Program-made: the position numbers and the translations under genes | The notes under the pieces: model-generated | What the model saw: the letters and a program-made list of their open reading frames with translations, nothing else | The model's database searches: none | What the model was told of the DNA's origin: nothing | Origin: Proteiniphilum saccharofermentans | Lineage (GTDB): Bacteria; Bacteroidota; Bacteroidia; Bacteroidales; Dysgonomonadaceae | Direction: 5' to 3' | Assembly (NCBI RefSeq): GCF_900095135.1 | Contig: NZ_LT605205.1 | Span: 3,472,001 to 3,536,000, forward strand | Length of the DNA: 64,000 bases | In this document: one piece after another, positions 24,960 to 34,627 of the stretch | How positions within the stretch are numbered: the stretch's first letter is position 1 | Layout: every line of letters starts with the position of its first letter

Positions 24960-26489
24960 ATGAAGAAAACAATCAACCAGGCGCTTGTAATTTTCGGCGC
25001 GTCGGGCGATCTTACATACCGGAAACTGATCCCTGCCGTGTTCGACCTGTTTATGAACGATTCACTACCGGAGGGATATGCTATCCTCGGGGTGAGCCGG
25101 ACTGAATTCTCGAACAAACAGTTCCGCAAGAGGATGAAAGAAGGCATCCGACAGTTTGCCCACTATAAGGAAGCGGAAGAAAAGAAAATAGACAGTTTCC
25201 TCTCCTCTGTTTTTTATCTGAGTATTGATACCGCAAAGGGAGAAGAATATATATATGTAAAAAAGAAACTGAGCGAACTGAACAAGAAATTTAATCTTGG
25301 GCATAACTATATTTTTTATCTCTCTACTCCTCCGTCCCTCTACCCTATCATTCCAAAATTCTTATATGGACAGGGACTTACATTACAACAAAAGGGCTTC
25401 CGGAGGATTATTATCGAAAAGCCTTTCGGACACGACCTCTCGTCGGCTATTGAGCTCAATAAACAATTACAGGAGTTTTTTCAGGAGGATCAGATCTATA
25501 GGATCGACCACTATTTGGGTAAGGAGACGGTACAAAATATGTTGGTGACCCGTTTTGCGAACGGCATTTACGAACCACTTTGGAATCGAAACTATATCCA
25601 GCATGTGGAAATAACGGCAGCCGAAAGTGTTGGCGTGGAAGATCGGGGCGGTTATTATGATGGATCAGGCGCACTGCGCGACATGATCCAGAACCATTTG
25701 CTTCAAGTGTTGTCGTTAGTAGCCATGGAGCCTCCGAATAAAATAACGCCTGAAGAGATCCGCTATGAAAAGATGAAAGTCTTCCGCTCCCTGCGTCCCC
25801 TGAGTAAAACTGACCTGAAAAAGAATGTGATCCGCGGACAATACACCGAAGCAACCGTACGGGGAAAACATTACAAGGGATATCGCGAAGAAAGCAATGT
25901 AAAACCTGATTCCCGCACAGAGACTTATGCCGCAATGAAGATCTTTATCGACAACTGGCGTTGGGAAGGAGTACCCTTTTATATCCGTACGGGGAAACGA
26001 TTGCCCACACAAGTGTCTGAAGTCGTGATCCATTTCAGGCCATCGCCGCAAAGGTTGTTCAAAGCAGCCGAAGGGACAGTTCATTCCGATAACCAACTTA
26101 TCCTGCGTATCCAACCCGATGAAGGTATTCTGCTAAAGACCGGGATGAAAGTGCCGGGTAGTGGCTATGAAGTGAAATCTGTCAATATGGATTTTCATTA
26201 TTCGGACTTGAACGACCATTATATACCCAGCGCCTATGAAAGATTGATACTCGACTGTATGGCAGGGGATAATATGCTTTTTATGCAGGGTGCCGCAGCC
26301 GAAGTGACATGGAAATTCGTACAGCCTATCCTCGACTACTGGGAGAACGACAAAGATGCACCCCTCCACGGTTATCCTGCCGGCTCCTGGGGCCCGGACG
26401 TGGCTGACGATCTGGTCGAAGGCAAAGAAAACACATGGCGATACCCATGCAAAAATCTGGCAGAAGACGGGATTTATTGTGAATTATGA
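24960..26489 (+). CDS. zwf: Glucose-6-phosphate 1-dehydrogenase
   Basis: 509 residues. Oxidises glucose-6-phosphate to 6-phosphogluconolactone with NAD(P). The coenzyme motif IFGASGDLTYRKL is at residues 12-24, and the active-site RIDHYLGKETVQN is intact; IIEKPFGHDL and FYIRTGKRLP are also conserved. It is followed by pgl, so the first two oxidative pentose-phosphate steps are together; gnd is not in the window. Confidence 0.97.
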   Translation: MKKTINQALVIFGASGDLTYRKLIPAVFDLFMNDSLPEGYAILGVSRTEFSNKQFRKRMKEGIRQFAHYKEAEEKKIDSFLSSVFYLSIDTAKGEEYIYVKKKLSELNKKFNLGHNYIFYLSTPPSLYPIIPKFLYGQGLTLQQKGFRRIIIEKPFGHDLSSAIELNKQLQEFFQEDQIYRIDHYLGKETVQNMLVTRFANGIYEPLWNRNYIQHVEITAAESVGVEDRGGYYDGSGALRDMIQNHLLQVLSLVAMEPPNKITPEEIRYEKMKVFRSLRPLSKTDLKKNVIRGQYTEATVRGKHYKGYREESNVKPDSRTETYAAMKIFIDNWRWEGVPFYIRTGKRLPTQVSEVVIHFRPSPQRLFKAAEGTVHSDNQLILRIQPDEGILLKTGMKVPGSGYEVKSVNMDFHYSDLNDHYIPSAYERLILDCMAGDNMLFMQGAAAEVTWKFVQPILDYWENDKDAPLHGYPAGSWGPDVADDLVEGKENTWRYPCKNLAEDGIYCEL

Positions 26490-26585
26490 ATTATGATTTA
26501 TAATTTATGATATAGGATATGGGATCCTATAATTAGCTGCTGACAATTGGTAATTAGTAATTGATAATTGGTAATTGAAAAAAGG

Positions 26586-27314
26586 ATGTACATACAAATT
26601 TTTAAAACGAAAGACGACTTGAACCGGGTATTTACAGACAGGCTAAAAGAAATCATTTCTGAAAAAGGCACAATAACGATCGCACTGTCGGGAGGTTCTA
26701 CCCCAAAATCATTATTCGATTATTGGGCACAACTGCCGGAAGGCGAAATCAACTGGAAAAAAGTTAAATTCTTCTGGGGCGATGAGCGTTGTGTTTCGCC
26801 ATCCGACGATGAGAGCAACTACAAAATGACAAAAGAGCATCTGTTCGATTTCGTGCCGGTACCCAACGAAAATATTTTCCGTATCCATGGAGAAAACGAT
26901 CCCGGATCGGAAGCCGTAAGGTATGGCAAACTACTCTCCGGGGAGTTAGAAACGACCAATAGTGTACCTTCTTTCGATGTTTTGATGCTGGGAATGGGAG
27001 ACGACGGACATACCGCTTCCATTTTCCCTCATGAGATAATACTCTGGGATAGCCCGGAGAATTGTGTAACGGCTACTCACCCCGTAAGCGGGCAAAGACG
27101 GGTGAGCCTCTCCGGTAAAGTAATCAATGCGGCAAAGGACATCTTTTTTCTGGTGACCGGAGAAAACAAAGCAGAGAAAGTAAAAGAGATCATAGAACAA
27201 CCCGACAAAGCCGCAGAAAAATATCCGGCTGCACTGGTACGACCGGAGTCGGGAAATCTTTATTGGTTCCTTGACACCCCAGCTGCCAAATTACTTAGAC
27301 ACTTAACCACTTAG
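26586..27314 (+). CDS. pgl: 6-phosphogluconolactonase
   Basis: 242 residues from the ATG at 26586; the frame opens earlier only at a TTG in low-complexity spacer. Hydrolyses the lactone made by Zwf. Signatures: TIALSGGSTPKSLFDYWA, VKFFWGDERCVSPSDDESNYKM, and LMLGMGDDGHTASIFPH, the last with the catalytic His. Separated from zwf by 96 bases of repeated AATTGGTAATT/TTATGATT blocks. Convergent with the DUF58 gene, 21 bp away. Confidence 0.94.
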   Translation: MYIQIFKTKDDLNRVFTDRLKEIISEKGTITIALSGGSTPKSLFDYWAQLPEGEINWKKVKFFWGDERCVSPSDDESNYKMTKEHLFDFVPVPNENIFRIHGENDPGSEAVRYGKLLSGELETTNSVPSFDVLMLGMGDDGHTASIFPHEIILWDSPENCVTATHPVSGQRRVSLSGKVINAAKDIFFLVTGENKAEKVKEIIEQPDKAAEKYPAALVRPESGNLYWFLDTPAAKLLRHLTT

Positions 27315-27335
27315 GCACTCTCCCACTCTCCCACA

Positions 27336-28667
27336 TCACACCATCCCCCTTGCTTTTATCTCCAGGTACTTATTGATGCTGTCGATGGTCAGGTTTTCAG
27401 GGGAGGAAAGCAAACACTGAATGCCGTGTCGGTTTAATTCCTTTACGATCAGCCGTTTTTCAAAAGCAAATTTCTCTGCAATAATCTTATCGTACACTTC
27501 ATTCAGTTTTTCGGCTTTTTTGTCAATCAAGCGGCTCAATTCTGTATTTTTGAAGAATATCACAATAAGTAAATGGTTTTTGGATATCGCTTTAAGGTAG
27601 GGAAGTTGCCGTTGCAATGCATCGGTCGTCTCAAAATTGGTATAAAGGATCAACAGGCTTCGTTGTGTAATGCTTTGCTTGATCCCTACGTATAACCGGT
27701 TGAAATCGCTCTCAAGAAAGTCGGTTTCAATACGGTACAATGCATTCATGATTTTTTGCATTTGTCCGGCTTGCCGGTTAGCAGGAACACGATCTTCTAC
27801 TTTTTTGGAGAAAGTAAACAGTCCTGCCTTGTCCTGCTTCCTGATAACAATATTACTTAGTGCCAACGTAGAGTTGATAGCCCAATCCAGCAGGGTCATT
27901 CCATCAAAAGGCATTTGCATGCTCCGCCCCTTATCAATTAGCATGTAAACCGGTTGTGATTTCTCTTCCTGGTATTGATTTACCATCAATTCCCCCTTTT
28001 TGGAAGTCGCTTTCCAATTGATGGTACGGATATCATCCCCCTGGACATACTCTTTGATTTGTTCAAATTCCATCGTATGCCCGATCCGACGGATTTTCTT
28101 TAATCCATACTCAAACGGATTATGCGAAAAGGCAATCAGGTCATATTTTTTCATCTGGATGAACGAGGGATAAGCTGCCACCGTGGCATTTTCCGAAAAA
28201 ATATAACGCCGCATAGCCAGGCGAAGAGGGGTAAGTACAGAAACATTGAGTTTTCCGAACAGGTATTCACCCCGTTGCACAGGGCGTAGAGTGTATTCAT
28301 ACTCTTTCTCCGCAAATTTCCCGATATCACTTTCCATTAAAAAATCACGCTTCTGGTATTGATAGGGAATTTCGTCAATAATATGCATACGCACGGGAAC
28401 AGGATAATGATTGTGGATTTTTATCCGGACTATATTTTCATCACCGTTCGAGAGCATCTCAGGCAAAACCCGCGATGAAGAAATATTATCCTTTCCCGAA
28501 AAAAGAACGAATATATCCACCAAAAGCAGCAATAATAAAACTATAAGCAGCCCTACAGCCACAGGATACAACCAATCCACAAAAAATGAAATGAAAGAGA
28601 GCACTGCAATACCGAGCAGCGACCAATAAAACACATGGTTTATATATAGCGATTTCAATATCTTCAT
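27336..28667 (-). CDS. DUF58 (von Willebrand-like) membrane protein
   Basis: 443 residues. Two N-terminal membrane helices (about 10-55) precede a soluble region; the DUF58 signature VQGDDIRTINWKATSKKGELMVNQY lies near residues 210-235, followed by a vWA-like fold with a degenerate metal site (VYMLIDKGRSMQMP). DUF58 proteins accompany MoxR AAA+ ATPases and are thought to be their clients or adaptors in envelope maintenance. It is 42 bp downstream of the MoxR gene on the same strand. Function in this organism is unknown. Confidence 0.88.
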   Translation of the reverse strand: MKILKSLYINHVFYWSLLGIAVLSFISFFVDWLYPVAVGLLIVLLLLLLVDIFVLFSGKDNISSSRVLPEMLSNGDENIVRIKIHNHYPVPVRMHIIDEIPYQYQKRDFLMESDIGKFAEKEYEYTLRPVQRGEYLFGKLNVSVLTPLRLAMRRYIFSENATVAAYPSFIQMKKYDLIAFSHNPFEYGLKKIRRIGHTMEFEQIKEYVQGDDIRTINWKATSKKGELMVNQYQEEKSQPVYMLIDKGRSMQMPFDGMTLLDWAINSTLALSNIVIRKQDKAGLFTFSKKVEDRVPANRQAGQMQKIMNALYRIETDFLESDFNRLYVGIKQSITQRSLLILYTNFETTDALQRQLPYLKAISKNHLLIVIFFKNTELSRLIDKKAEKLNEVYDKIIAEKFAFEKRLIVKELNRHGIQCLLSSPENLTIDSINKYLEIKARGMV

Positions 28668-28709
28668 TGTCTTCTCATTTCATCAGGGATATGCAGGAAA
28701 CGGGTTACT

Positions 28710-29708
28710 TTATCGAGGGACTTCTATACCGGCTACGATCTCCGCAATGATCTGTTCCGCTTTCAAACCTTCCATCTCTTTCTCGGGCGACACAATCACA
28801 CGATGGCGCAATACCGGAACCACTACATCCTTAATGTCTTCAGGGGTCACAAAATCACGTCCATTGAGAGCTGCCATTCCTTTAGCGGCATTCAAAATTG
28901 CGAGAGAGGCACGCGGTGATGCACCCAGATAAAGCAACGGTGTCTGGCGTGTTTGCTGGACAATATTCGCAATATAGGCCATCAAGTGGCTTTCCACGAT
29001 AACCTCACGCACCAATAACTGGAACTTCACAACCTGGTCTCCCGACATCACATTGCTGATATTCTCGATTTTATTAAAACCTTTTGTTTCATGCTCCCTG
29101 CGGATGATCTCAAACTCTTCGGACAAGTTGGGATAATCGACTACTATCTTGAAAAGAAACCGGTCTAACTGTGCTTCCGGCAAACGGTAAGTGCCTTCCT
29201 GTTCAATGGGATTCTGTGTAGCGATCACAATAAATGGCGCTTCCATACGATATGTGTCACCGTCGAGGGTAATCTGCCGTTCTTCCATCACTTCAAACAT
29301 AGCTGCCTGTGTTTTGGCCGGCGCACGGTTTACTTCGTCCACCAGGATAAGGTTGGCGAAGACAGGGCCTTTCCGGAACTGGAAATCCGAGGTTTTCATA
29401 TCGAAGACCGATGTTCCGAGAATATCGGATGGCATCAGGTCGGGTGTAAATTGTATCCGGCTGAAAGAGGTATCCACCGCCTTTGCCAAAAGTTTCACAG
29501 CAAGTGTCTTGGCAATGCCCGGCACACCTTCCAGAAGCACATGGCCATTGGCAAGCAGCGCAACCAACAGATAATCAATTAATTTATCCTGTCCCACAAT
29601 CACTTTTTGTAGTTCCGCCCTCACGGCATCCATCGTATTCCGCAACTCGCTTAAATCGATCCTCGATTCAAACCGGATATTCTCTTCTACATTTTCGTTC
29701 AACTCCAT
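28710..29708 (-). CDS. MoxR-family AAA+ ATPase
   Basis: 332 residues. Walker A is in LLEGVPGIAKTLAVKLLAKA (about 58-77), Walker B in NLILVDEVNRAPAKTQAAMFEVMEE, sensor 1 in FIVIATQNPIEQEGTYRLPEAQLDRFLF, and a C-terminal AAA lid follows (GASPRASLAILNAAKGMAALNGRDFV). MoxR ATPases act as chaperones for vWA-containing partners; the partner here should be the DUF58 protein just downstream. A heptad minisatellite fills its 5' spacer. Confidence 0.94.
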   Translation of the reverse strand: MELNENVEENIRFESRIDLSELRNTMDAVRAELQKVIVGQDKLIDYLLVALLANGHVLLEGVPGIAKTLAVKLLAKAVDTSFSRIQFTPDLMPSDILGTSVFDMKTSDFQFRKGPVFANLILVDEVNRAPAKTQAAMFEVMEERQITLDGDTYRMEAPFIVIATQNPIEQEGTYRLPEAQLDRFLFKIVVDYPNLSEEFEIIRREHETKGFNKIENISNVMSGDQVVKFQLLVREVIVESHLMAYIANIVQQTRQTPLLYLGASPRASLAILNAAKGMAALNGRDFVTPEDIKDVVVPVLRHRVIVSPEKEMEGLKAEQIIAEIVAGIEVPR

Positions 29709-29745
29709 ATCTTTTATTGTTGAATTGTTTAATCATTATTACTTG

Positions 29746-29864
29746 TCCCACATCCCACATCCCACATCCCACATCCCACATCCCACATCCCACATCCCAC
29801 ATCCCACTTCCCATATCCCATATCCCATATTCCAAATCCCATATTCCAAATCCCAAATCCCAAA
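29746..29864. repeat. Heptanucleotide tandem repeat (about 17 units) upstream of the MoxR gene
   Basis: Eight perfect TCCCACA units (29746-29801), one TCCCACT, then decaying TCCCATA, TTCCAAA and TCCCAAA units up to 29864. The array fills nearly the whole 164-bp gap between the DUF4350 gene and the MoxR gene. On the minus strand it is G-rich (TGTGGGA). The perfect copies at one end and degenerate copies at the other suggest growth by slippage. Confidence 0.92.
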
Positions 29865-29872
29865 TTGGCACA

Positions 29873-31099
29873 TCAACTCCCCTCCCAAAACCGATCTATC
29901 AATGTGCCCAGTTGTATAAGTTGTTGTTTACTGCACTGAGGCTGATGATTTACCTTTTCAATTAAAGAAAAAATCTCTTTGATCAGTTCCTCCTCTTTCC
30001 CTGACTTGAGGCACAACCGTTTAATTAACTTATTTTCAGTTAGTTGCGTATCTATATTATAGGTTCTCCGCACCCTATCCAGAAAATAAATAATCTTTTT
30101 TCGGGCAATATCAGAAGTATTTCCTTCCTGAAAATAGAGATTTCCTATTGTTTGTACGAACTCAACAGTGGTATTCTTCACCGGTTTTATGACAGGCACA
30201 ACGCGTTGTTTACGTTTGGCCGTAAAAAAAATAAAACCAATCAGTCCGTAAACAAAGATCAACCATGTCATCCGTAACGCCGGATATTGAAAGATAACGC
30301 CCAACTGGCTTCTTTGCGACCTTTCATTATATTGTTGTGAAGCAACGAACCACACTACCGGCTGGTCGGGAAGATAACTTAATACCCTTTCTGCATACTC
30401 CTGCAACGCCTCGCCCGACATCAACGAATAATTAGAAAAAGCAACCGGTTGATTATGCAGAAGGATTTTACCCTCCCCGAATCTGAATTCCATAAAACTA
30501 ATGTATTCCGACTCATTCGGTAATGTCATATAACCCAGTGCTGTGGAGGATGTTGTATCAGCATGCACAAAAGCGTACTGCCCAAAAACCGGAGAATAAA
30601 TGTATTCATCATCATCCCATTCCTGTCTTGAGAATTTAAGCTTCATCCCGGGCCTGTCGCCAATGTGAGGATTAAAAAGAACCGGAAGACTGTATGAGAC
30701 GTACTCGCAAATAGCCTGTAACGTATCGGTTAAATAAGGATCAAATCCATCGGACGCAATCAAAAGTATACTACCTTGTTTGACTGCATTCAATATTTTG
30801 TTAGTCGAACCCTTATCTATATACACAGATTCCCTGATGAACAGGTAGGTCTCTTTCGGTGTATCCAGGCTGTCCTGATATTGAAAATATTCAAAGGGAC
30901 TTTTACTGTAACGAACAACACTGTCATCGAACAAACGATCGATTTCCTGATTCAACACATACAAGTCCAAAGGCTTTTTCTCATCCAGATAGTAGCTTGG
31001 CGACCAATCCAACGGCTTCTGGCGTGCCTGGCCTATCACAATCATCACGGCAATGAGGATCGCAAAAACCAACAGATATGTCTTTAGCGCCCTACTCAT
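29873..31099 (-). CDS. DUF4350 domain membrane protein
   Basis: 408 residues. One N-terminal membrane helix (TYLLVFAILIAVMIVIGQ), an extracytoplasmic DUF4350 domain at about 35-260 (region GSILLIASDGFDPYLTDTL resembles the family core), a second helix near 275-295 (MTWLIFVYGLIGFIFFTA), and a cytoplasmic helical tail. Its start overlaps the DUF4129 gene by eight bases. It belongs to the MoxR/DUF58 module; the family has no known biochemical role. Confidence 0.85.
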   Translation of the reverse strand: MSRALKTYLLVFAILIAVMIVIGQARQKPLDWSPSYYLDEKKPLDLYVLNQEIDRLFDDSVVRYSKSPFEYFQYQDSLDTPKETYLFIRESVYIDKGSTNKILNAVKQGSILLIASDGFDPYLTDTLQAICEYVSYSLPVLFNPHIGDRPGMKLKFSRQEWDDDEYIYSPVFGQYAFVHADTTSSTALGYMTLPNESEYISFMEFRFGEGKILLHNQPVAFSNYSLMSGEALQEYAERVLSYLPDQPVVWFVASQQYNERSQRSQLGVIFQYPALRMTWLIFVYGLIGFIFFTAKRKQRVVPVIKPVKNTTVEFVQTIGNLYFQEGNTSDIARKKIIYFLDRVRRTYNIDTQLTENKLIKRLCLKSGKEEELIKEIFSLIEKVNHQPQCSKQQLIQLGTLIDRFWEGS

Positions 31100-31940
31100 T
31101 GTTCAATTCTGTTTTTATATGACGCAGGAATGTTTCCCGGGCTTTCCGGTACTCCGAATCATTAATAGAAAACCCGCCATACCAGATATAGTTATACAGA
31201 TAGGAGAGGTATCTGAATTTTTCCTGCAATGTCTTATCCTTAATTTCGGAGAAATAATCTATATTCGTTTTGTCGGGATTCCACCGGATAATATTATTGT
31301 CAGTATAAGATCTGAGCACCCATAAATAAAGCAACCGGACGGACTGGCGTGTATCACCCTGCTGCTCAGCCTCACTGAGGAGGGTTTCAAAATTTGCTTC
31401 GCGGATATGCTCCTCCACATTTGAGAGGGTGACGGCCACCATTTCATTTTTCTTTTCAAAGAACCAGCGCCCACGGTGATTCATGAATAGGCGGACAACA
31501 ATATATAACGCCACCAAAAAAATCACCACCAGCACAATATTCAATATTTTATCTGACAGGTTGTTGATTGATGAAACGTCGGGGGTTCCGAAAAGCTTCC
31601 GGATCCACGCCGAGATCATTTCCTTGAGTCGTTGGAAAAAACTTTTATTGATATTCCGCTCATAATTCAATGCGTCGTCCGATGCATACCTTTCAGCAAG
31701 ATAGCCGTCGAAATACCGCATAGTGCCCAGCAAAGAAGTATCTCCCGGAATCACATTAATAATGCTGTCCCGTTGGAACCGGGTCAAACTATCCGGATCA
31801 ATAAATGTAGGTTCCAATATAATATGCAGGGAATCGGCATCCGTTTCTTCAATTGGTGCGACAACGCTATCCTGCGGAGAAACTTCAAAAAATGAGATAA
31901 ATCCGACAATAAATATGACAATCAAAAAATTATTCCACAT
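31092..31940 (-). CDS. DUF4129 domain membrane protein
   Basis: 282 residues. A hydrophobic N-terminal segment (FLIVIFIVGFISFFEV), an extracytoplasmic linker, one central membrane helix (ILNIVLVVIFLVALYIVVRLFM), and a C-terminal cytoplasmic DUF4129 region (EAEQQGDTRQSVRLLYLWVLRSY) that is the diagnostic motif. Overlaps both neighbours, consistent with one operon. Confidence 0.85.
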   Translation of the reverse strand: MWNNFLIVIFIVGFISFFEVSPQDSVVAPIEETDADSLHIILEPTFIDPDSLTRFQRDSIINVIPGDTSLLGTMRYFDGYLAERYASDDALNYERNINKSFFQRLKEMISAWIRKLFGTPDVSSINNLSDKILNIVLVVIFLVALYIVVRLFMNHRGRWFFEKKNEMVAVTLSNVEEHIREANFETLLSEAEQQGDTRQSVRLLYLWVLRSYTDNNIIRWNPDKTNIDYFSEIKDKTLQEKFRYLSYLYNYIWYGGFSINDSEYRKARETFLRHIKTELNNE

Positions 31941-32859
31941 TCTGTCCTATTAGATCTATTTCCGATAAAGCCTGGGTATGATACCGCTGTTCCTGCATAC
32001 TGTAATAGACAATACCCTGGTTCACTGTTAAAATATTGGACAATATATATGACAAGACAAACGACACTATGTACAAAATAGATATATAAATTCCAAAATC
32101 TGCATTCAACTCCCCGTTGCCGGTTGTAAATAATGAAAACATCATAAATATATAGGGAATCATCGTCACCATACCCTGTAGAATACTCAATATAAAATAG
32201 ATGACTACCGCCGATCCTATAATATGCCAAAACTTTTTTGAAAACAGAATTTTCCATCCTTGCCGCATCGCATCGGTAAAGGATACTTCATTGAGAAGGT
32301 ATACATAGAATGTCTGGGTAATCCAGACCGTCGCAACGGGTATAAGCAGGATCAGGATAAAGACACCCACTACCAGCAAGACCAAGACACTTGCCAACAA
32401 AGTCGCCACGATAATAAGCGGAAAGAATGTAACAAGCGAATAAAGACCAAACCGGATAATCCTGGGTAAGAATCTCCTGATCCGTTCAAAAATCTCTGAC
32501 GAAGTAAAATCCTCTCTCCCTGTCTCTTCAATCAACCCCAGATAAACGACAGGATAGCTCACAGCAAAAATAGAGAAGAGGATACTCAGCACTATCATCA
32601 TGATCAACATGGAAACAAACAGAACAGGATTATCTGAGAAATAATAACTTATGTCATATCCGATACCGTCATCGACACTACTAAACAGTGCTGTAAAAAG
32701 ATCGCGAAAAACAAAGAAATAGATTACACAGAGTAAAACCAGAATACCGCCTGTGATTACAATATAATTCCCGAAAAAATTCTTCCAGTAGCTTTTAAAA
32801 AATGCTATAGTGTCGATGATATAACCACTGAAATCCCTTTGTTTATATAACTGAAACAT
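31930..32859 (-). CDS. Multi-pass membrane protein of the MoxR module
   Basis: 309 residues with about six membrane helices and no recognised catalytic motif. The N-terminus (MFQLYKQRDFSGYIIDTIAFFK) is cytoplasmic and resembles the common Bacteroidota protein found between SpoIIM-like and DUF4129 genes, possibly DUF975/glycerophosphoryl-diester-phosphodiesterase-membrane-domain related. Overlaps the DUF4129 start by 11 bases. Function unknown. Confidence 0.7.
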   Translation of the reverse strand: MFQLYKQRDFSGYIIDTIAFFKSYWKNFFGNYIVITGGILVLLCVIYFFVFRDLFTALFSSVDDGIGYDISYYFSDNPVLFVSMLIMMIVLSILFSIFAVSYPVVYLGLIEETGREDFTSSEIFERIRRFLPRIIRFGLYSLVTFFPLIIVATLLASVLVLLVVGVFILILLIPVATVWITQTFYVYLLNEVSFTDAMRQGWKILFSKKFWHIIGSAVVIYFILSILQGMVTMIPYIFMMFSLFTTGNGELNADFGIYISILYIVSFVLSYILSNILTVNQGIVYYSMQEQRYHTQALSEIDLIGQNVE

Positions 32860-32877
32860 ATATAGTTTTAAATTAAT

Positions 32878-33843
32878 TCATTGTTTTTCAGACTTCTTTA
32901 CCACCATAAACGGATAAACCATATAGTAGAAAAAAATGAATGAAAAAGAGCCCAGAATAATCACCAGATTTACCGACAGAGGCATACTGCCGGAGAGCCT
33001 CGTCACAAAGCCTTCTATAAAACCCGCCGCCACAAAAAACGGCATGGTACTCAATATGATATATAAACTCTCTTTGAATCCTTTCTGAAAAGAAGTGAAG
33101 CGCGAATAGGTTCCCGGAAAAAGAATGGACGCCGCTACCACAAATCCTGCGGCAGTTGCCACGATAATACTGAATATCTCCATGGCGCCATGAAGCCAGA
33201 TACCCTGTAAACTTTCAGCAAAAACATCGTGCTCATAAAAGAAATATTGAAATGCACCTATCATGATCCCGTTCGACATGGCAATATAAAAAGTAGGGAC
33301 ACCCGCCAGCACTCCGAAAATAAACGCCCGTAATGCTACATAAATATTGTTCACGGTAATTCCGATAAAAGATCCCATACGTCCACCCGACTTATACACT
33401 GCCATCGGATCACCTTTCTCAATATTTTCCAATGTCATATTCACATATCCATCACCAAGGATCAGGCGCACAAAAGTATCGTCATATTTTGCAGAAACGG
33501 CACCAAGGATGGTGAAAAACAGAAACATCACAAACGCGAACCACATCGTTTTTCTATATTTGTGTATCAGGAGGGGAACGTCGGTTTTAAAGAATTTCCA
33601 CAACCTGTTCCTTTCGAGGCGTTTCGTTTTATAAATTTTACGGTATATTTGTGAAACCAAAAAATTGAGGTAATCGGTCGTCCTGCTTTTTGGATAATAG
33701 GTCTGGGCAAAAGATAAGTCGTTGAGCAAATGGATATAAAGGTTAGCCATCTCATCCGGATTCTGAGGGTGATCAGAGGCTAACAACTGTTCAAATTCCA
33801 GCCACTTGCTTTTATTTTGCTTTATGAATGCGACTTCCTTCAT
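32878..33843 (-). CDS. Stage II sporulation protein M (SpoIIM/DUF95) family membrane protein
   Basis: 321 residues, not a sporulation protein in this lineage. A helical N-terminal region (MKEVAFIKQNKSKWLEFEQLLA, a typical start of the family) is followed by five or six membrane helices. Conserved pieces are the GSFIGITVNNIYVALRAFIFGVLAG stretch and GIWLHGAMEIFSIIVATAAGFVVA with its His-Gly-Glu motif. First gene of the minus-strand module, divergent from the RDD gene 24 bp away. Confidence 0.88.
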   Translation of the reverse strand: MKEVAFIKQNKSKWLEFEQLLASDHPQNPDEMANLYIHLLNDLSFAQTYYPKSRTTDYLNFLVSQIYRKIYKTKRLERNRLWKFFKTDVPLLIHKYRKTMWFAFVMFLFFTILGAVSAKYDDTFVRLILGDGYVNMTLENIEKGDPMAVYKSGGRMGSFIGITVNNIYVALRAFIFGVLAGVPTFYIAMSNGIMIGAFQYFFYEHDVFAESLQGIWLHGAMEIFSIIVATAAGFVVAASILFPGTYSRFTSFQKGFKESLYIILSTMPFFVAAGFIEGFVTRLSGSMPLSVNLVIILGSFSFIFFYYMVYPFMVVKKSEKQ

Positions 33844-33867
33844 ATAGTTCGCTAAATTAATGATAAA

Positions 33868-34608
33868 ATGTCAAAGTTATACATTACTACTACACAAAAT
33901 GTACCGCTTTTTTTCACTCCCGCATCGATAGGCGAACGGATGCTGGGATATATCATCGACATGATCGTAAAAGCTTCCTACGTCATCAGCCTATATTACC
34001 TGTTCAGATACCTGAAATTATTGGATGTATTTATCAACATGGAAACATGGGGGCAGATTGCACTATTTCTGGCGATATACTCTCCTGTTGCATTTTATTC
34101 GCTCGTAAGTGAGAGTTTAATGGAAGGAAGAACTCTGGGAAAGATGGTGGTCAAGACGCGGGTAGTAAAAATCGACGGTTACCAGGCATCATTCACCGAT
34201 TATTTCACACGATGGATATTCAGGTTGGTCGATATTGATATGGGATTTGTGCCGGGTGTATTATTTATGCTGTTTACCGGGTACACACAACGACTTGGCG
34301 ACCTGGCCGCAGGGACAGCCGTAATTTCTGAAAAATCGAAATACAACCTGTCACATACTATTCTGGCAGATATAAACGGAGATTATGAGCCCTATTTCTC
34401 AAGGACTCAGATGCTGCAATTTAACGATAATGACATGCGCATCATCAAAGAAAATGCCCTCTATGCCATTCAAAACAGGGACGCGGCTTTAATGGAGAGG
34501 CTTACGACAAAAATTGAAGAGGTAATCCGTATTAAGCACAAATTCCCGACCCAGGAAAAATTTATCCGGAAAGTAATCGAAAATTATAACTACTATACCG
34601 GAGAATAG
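33868..34608 (+). CDS. RDD-family membrane protein
   Basis: 246 residues. The RDD domain covers about 15-155, with its three Arg/Asp landmarks in GERMLGYIIDMIVK, LMEGRTLGKMVVKTRVVK, and FTRWIFRLVDID plus RLGDLAAGTAVISE; four membrane helices, then a soluble cytoplasmic tail. RDD genes usually sit divergently next to the SpoIIM-MoxR-DUF58 set in Bacteroidota, as here. Convergent with def, 19 bp away. Confidence 0.9.
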   Translation: MSKLYITTTQNVPLFFTPASIGERMLGYIIDMIVKASYVISLYYLFRYLKLLDVFINMETWGQIALFLAIYSPVAFYSLVSESLMEGRTLGKMVVKTRVVKIDGYQASFTDYFTRWIFRLVDIDMGFVPGVLFMLFTGYTQRLGDLAAGTAVISEKSKYNLSHTILADINGDYEPYFSRTQMLQFNDNDMRIIKENALYAIQNRDAALMERLTTKIEEVIRIKHKFPTQEKFIRKVIENYNYYTGE

Positions 34609-34627
34609 ACAAAAAAGATGTCCCGGA

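Noticed and set aside
29668-29871. Protein rich in MWDVG repeats on the minus strand
   Set aside because: It is a translation of the heptad minisatellite; the repeat length is 7 and gives a low-complexity peptide without any supporting signal.
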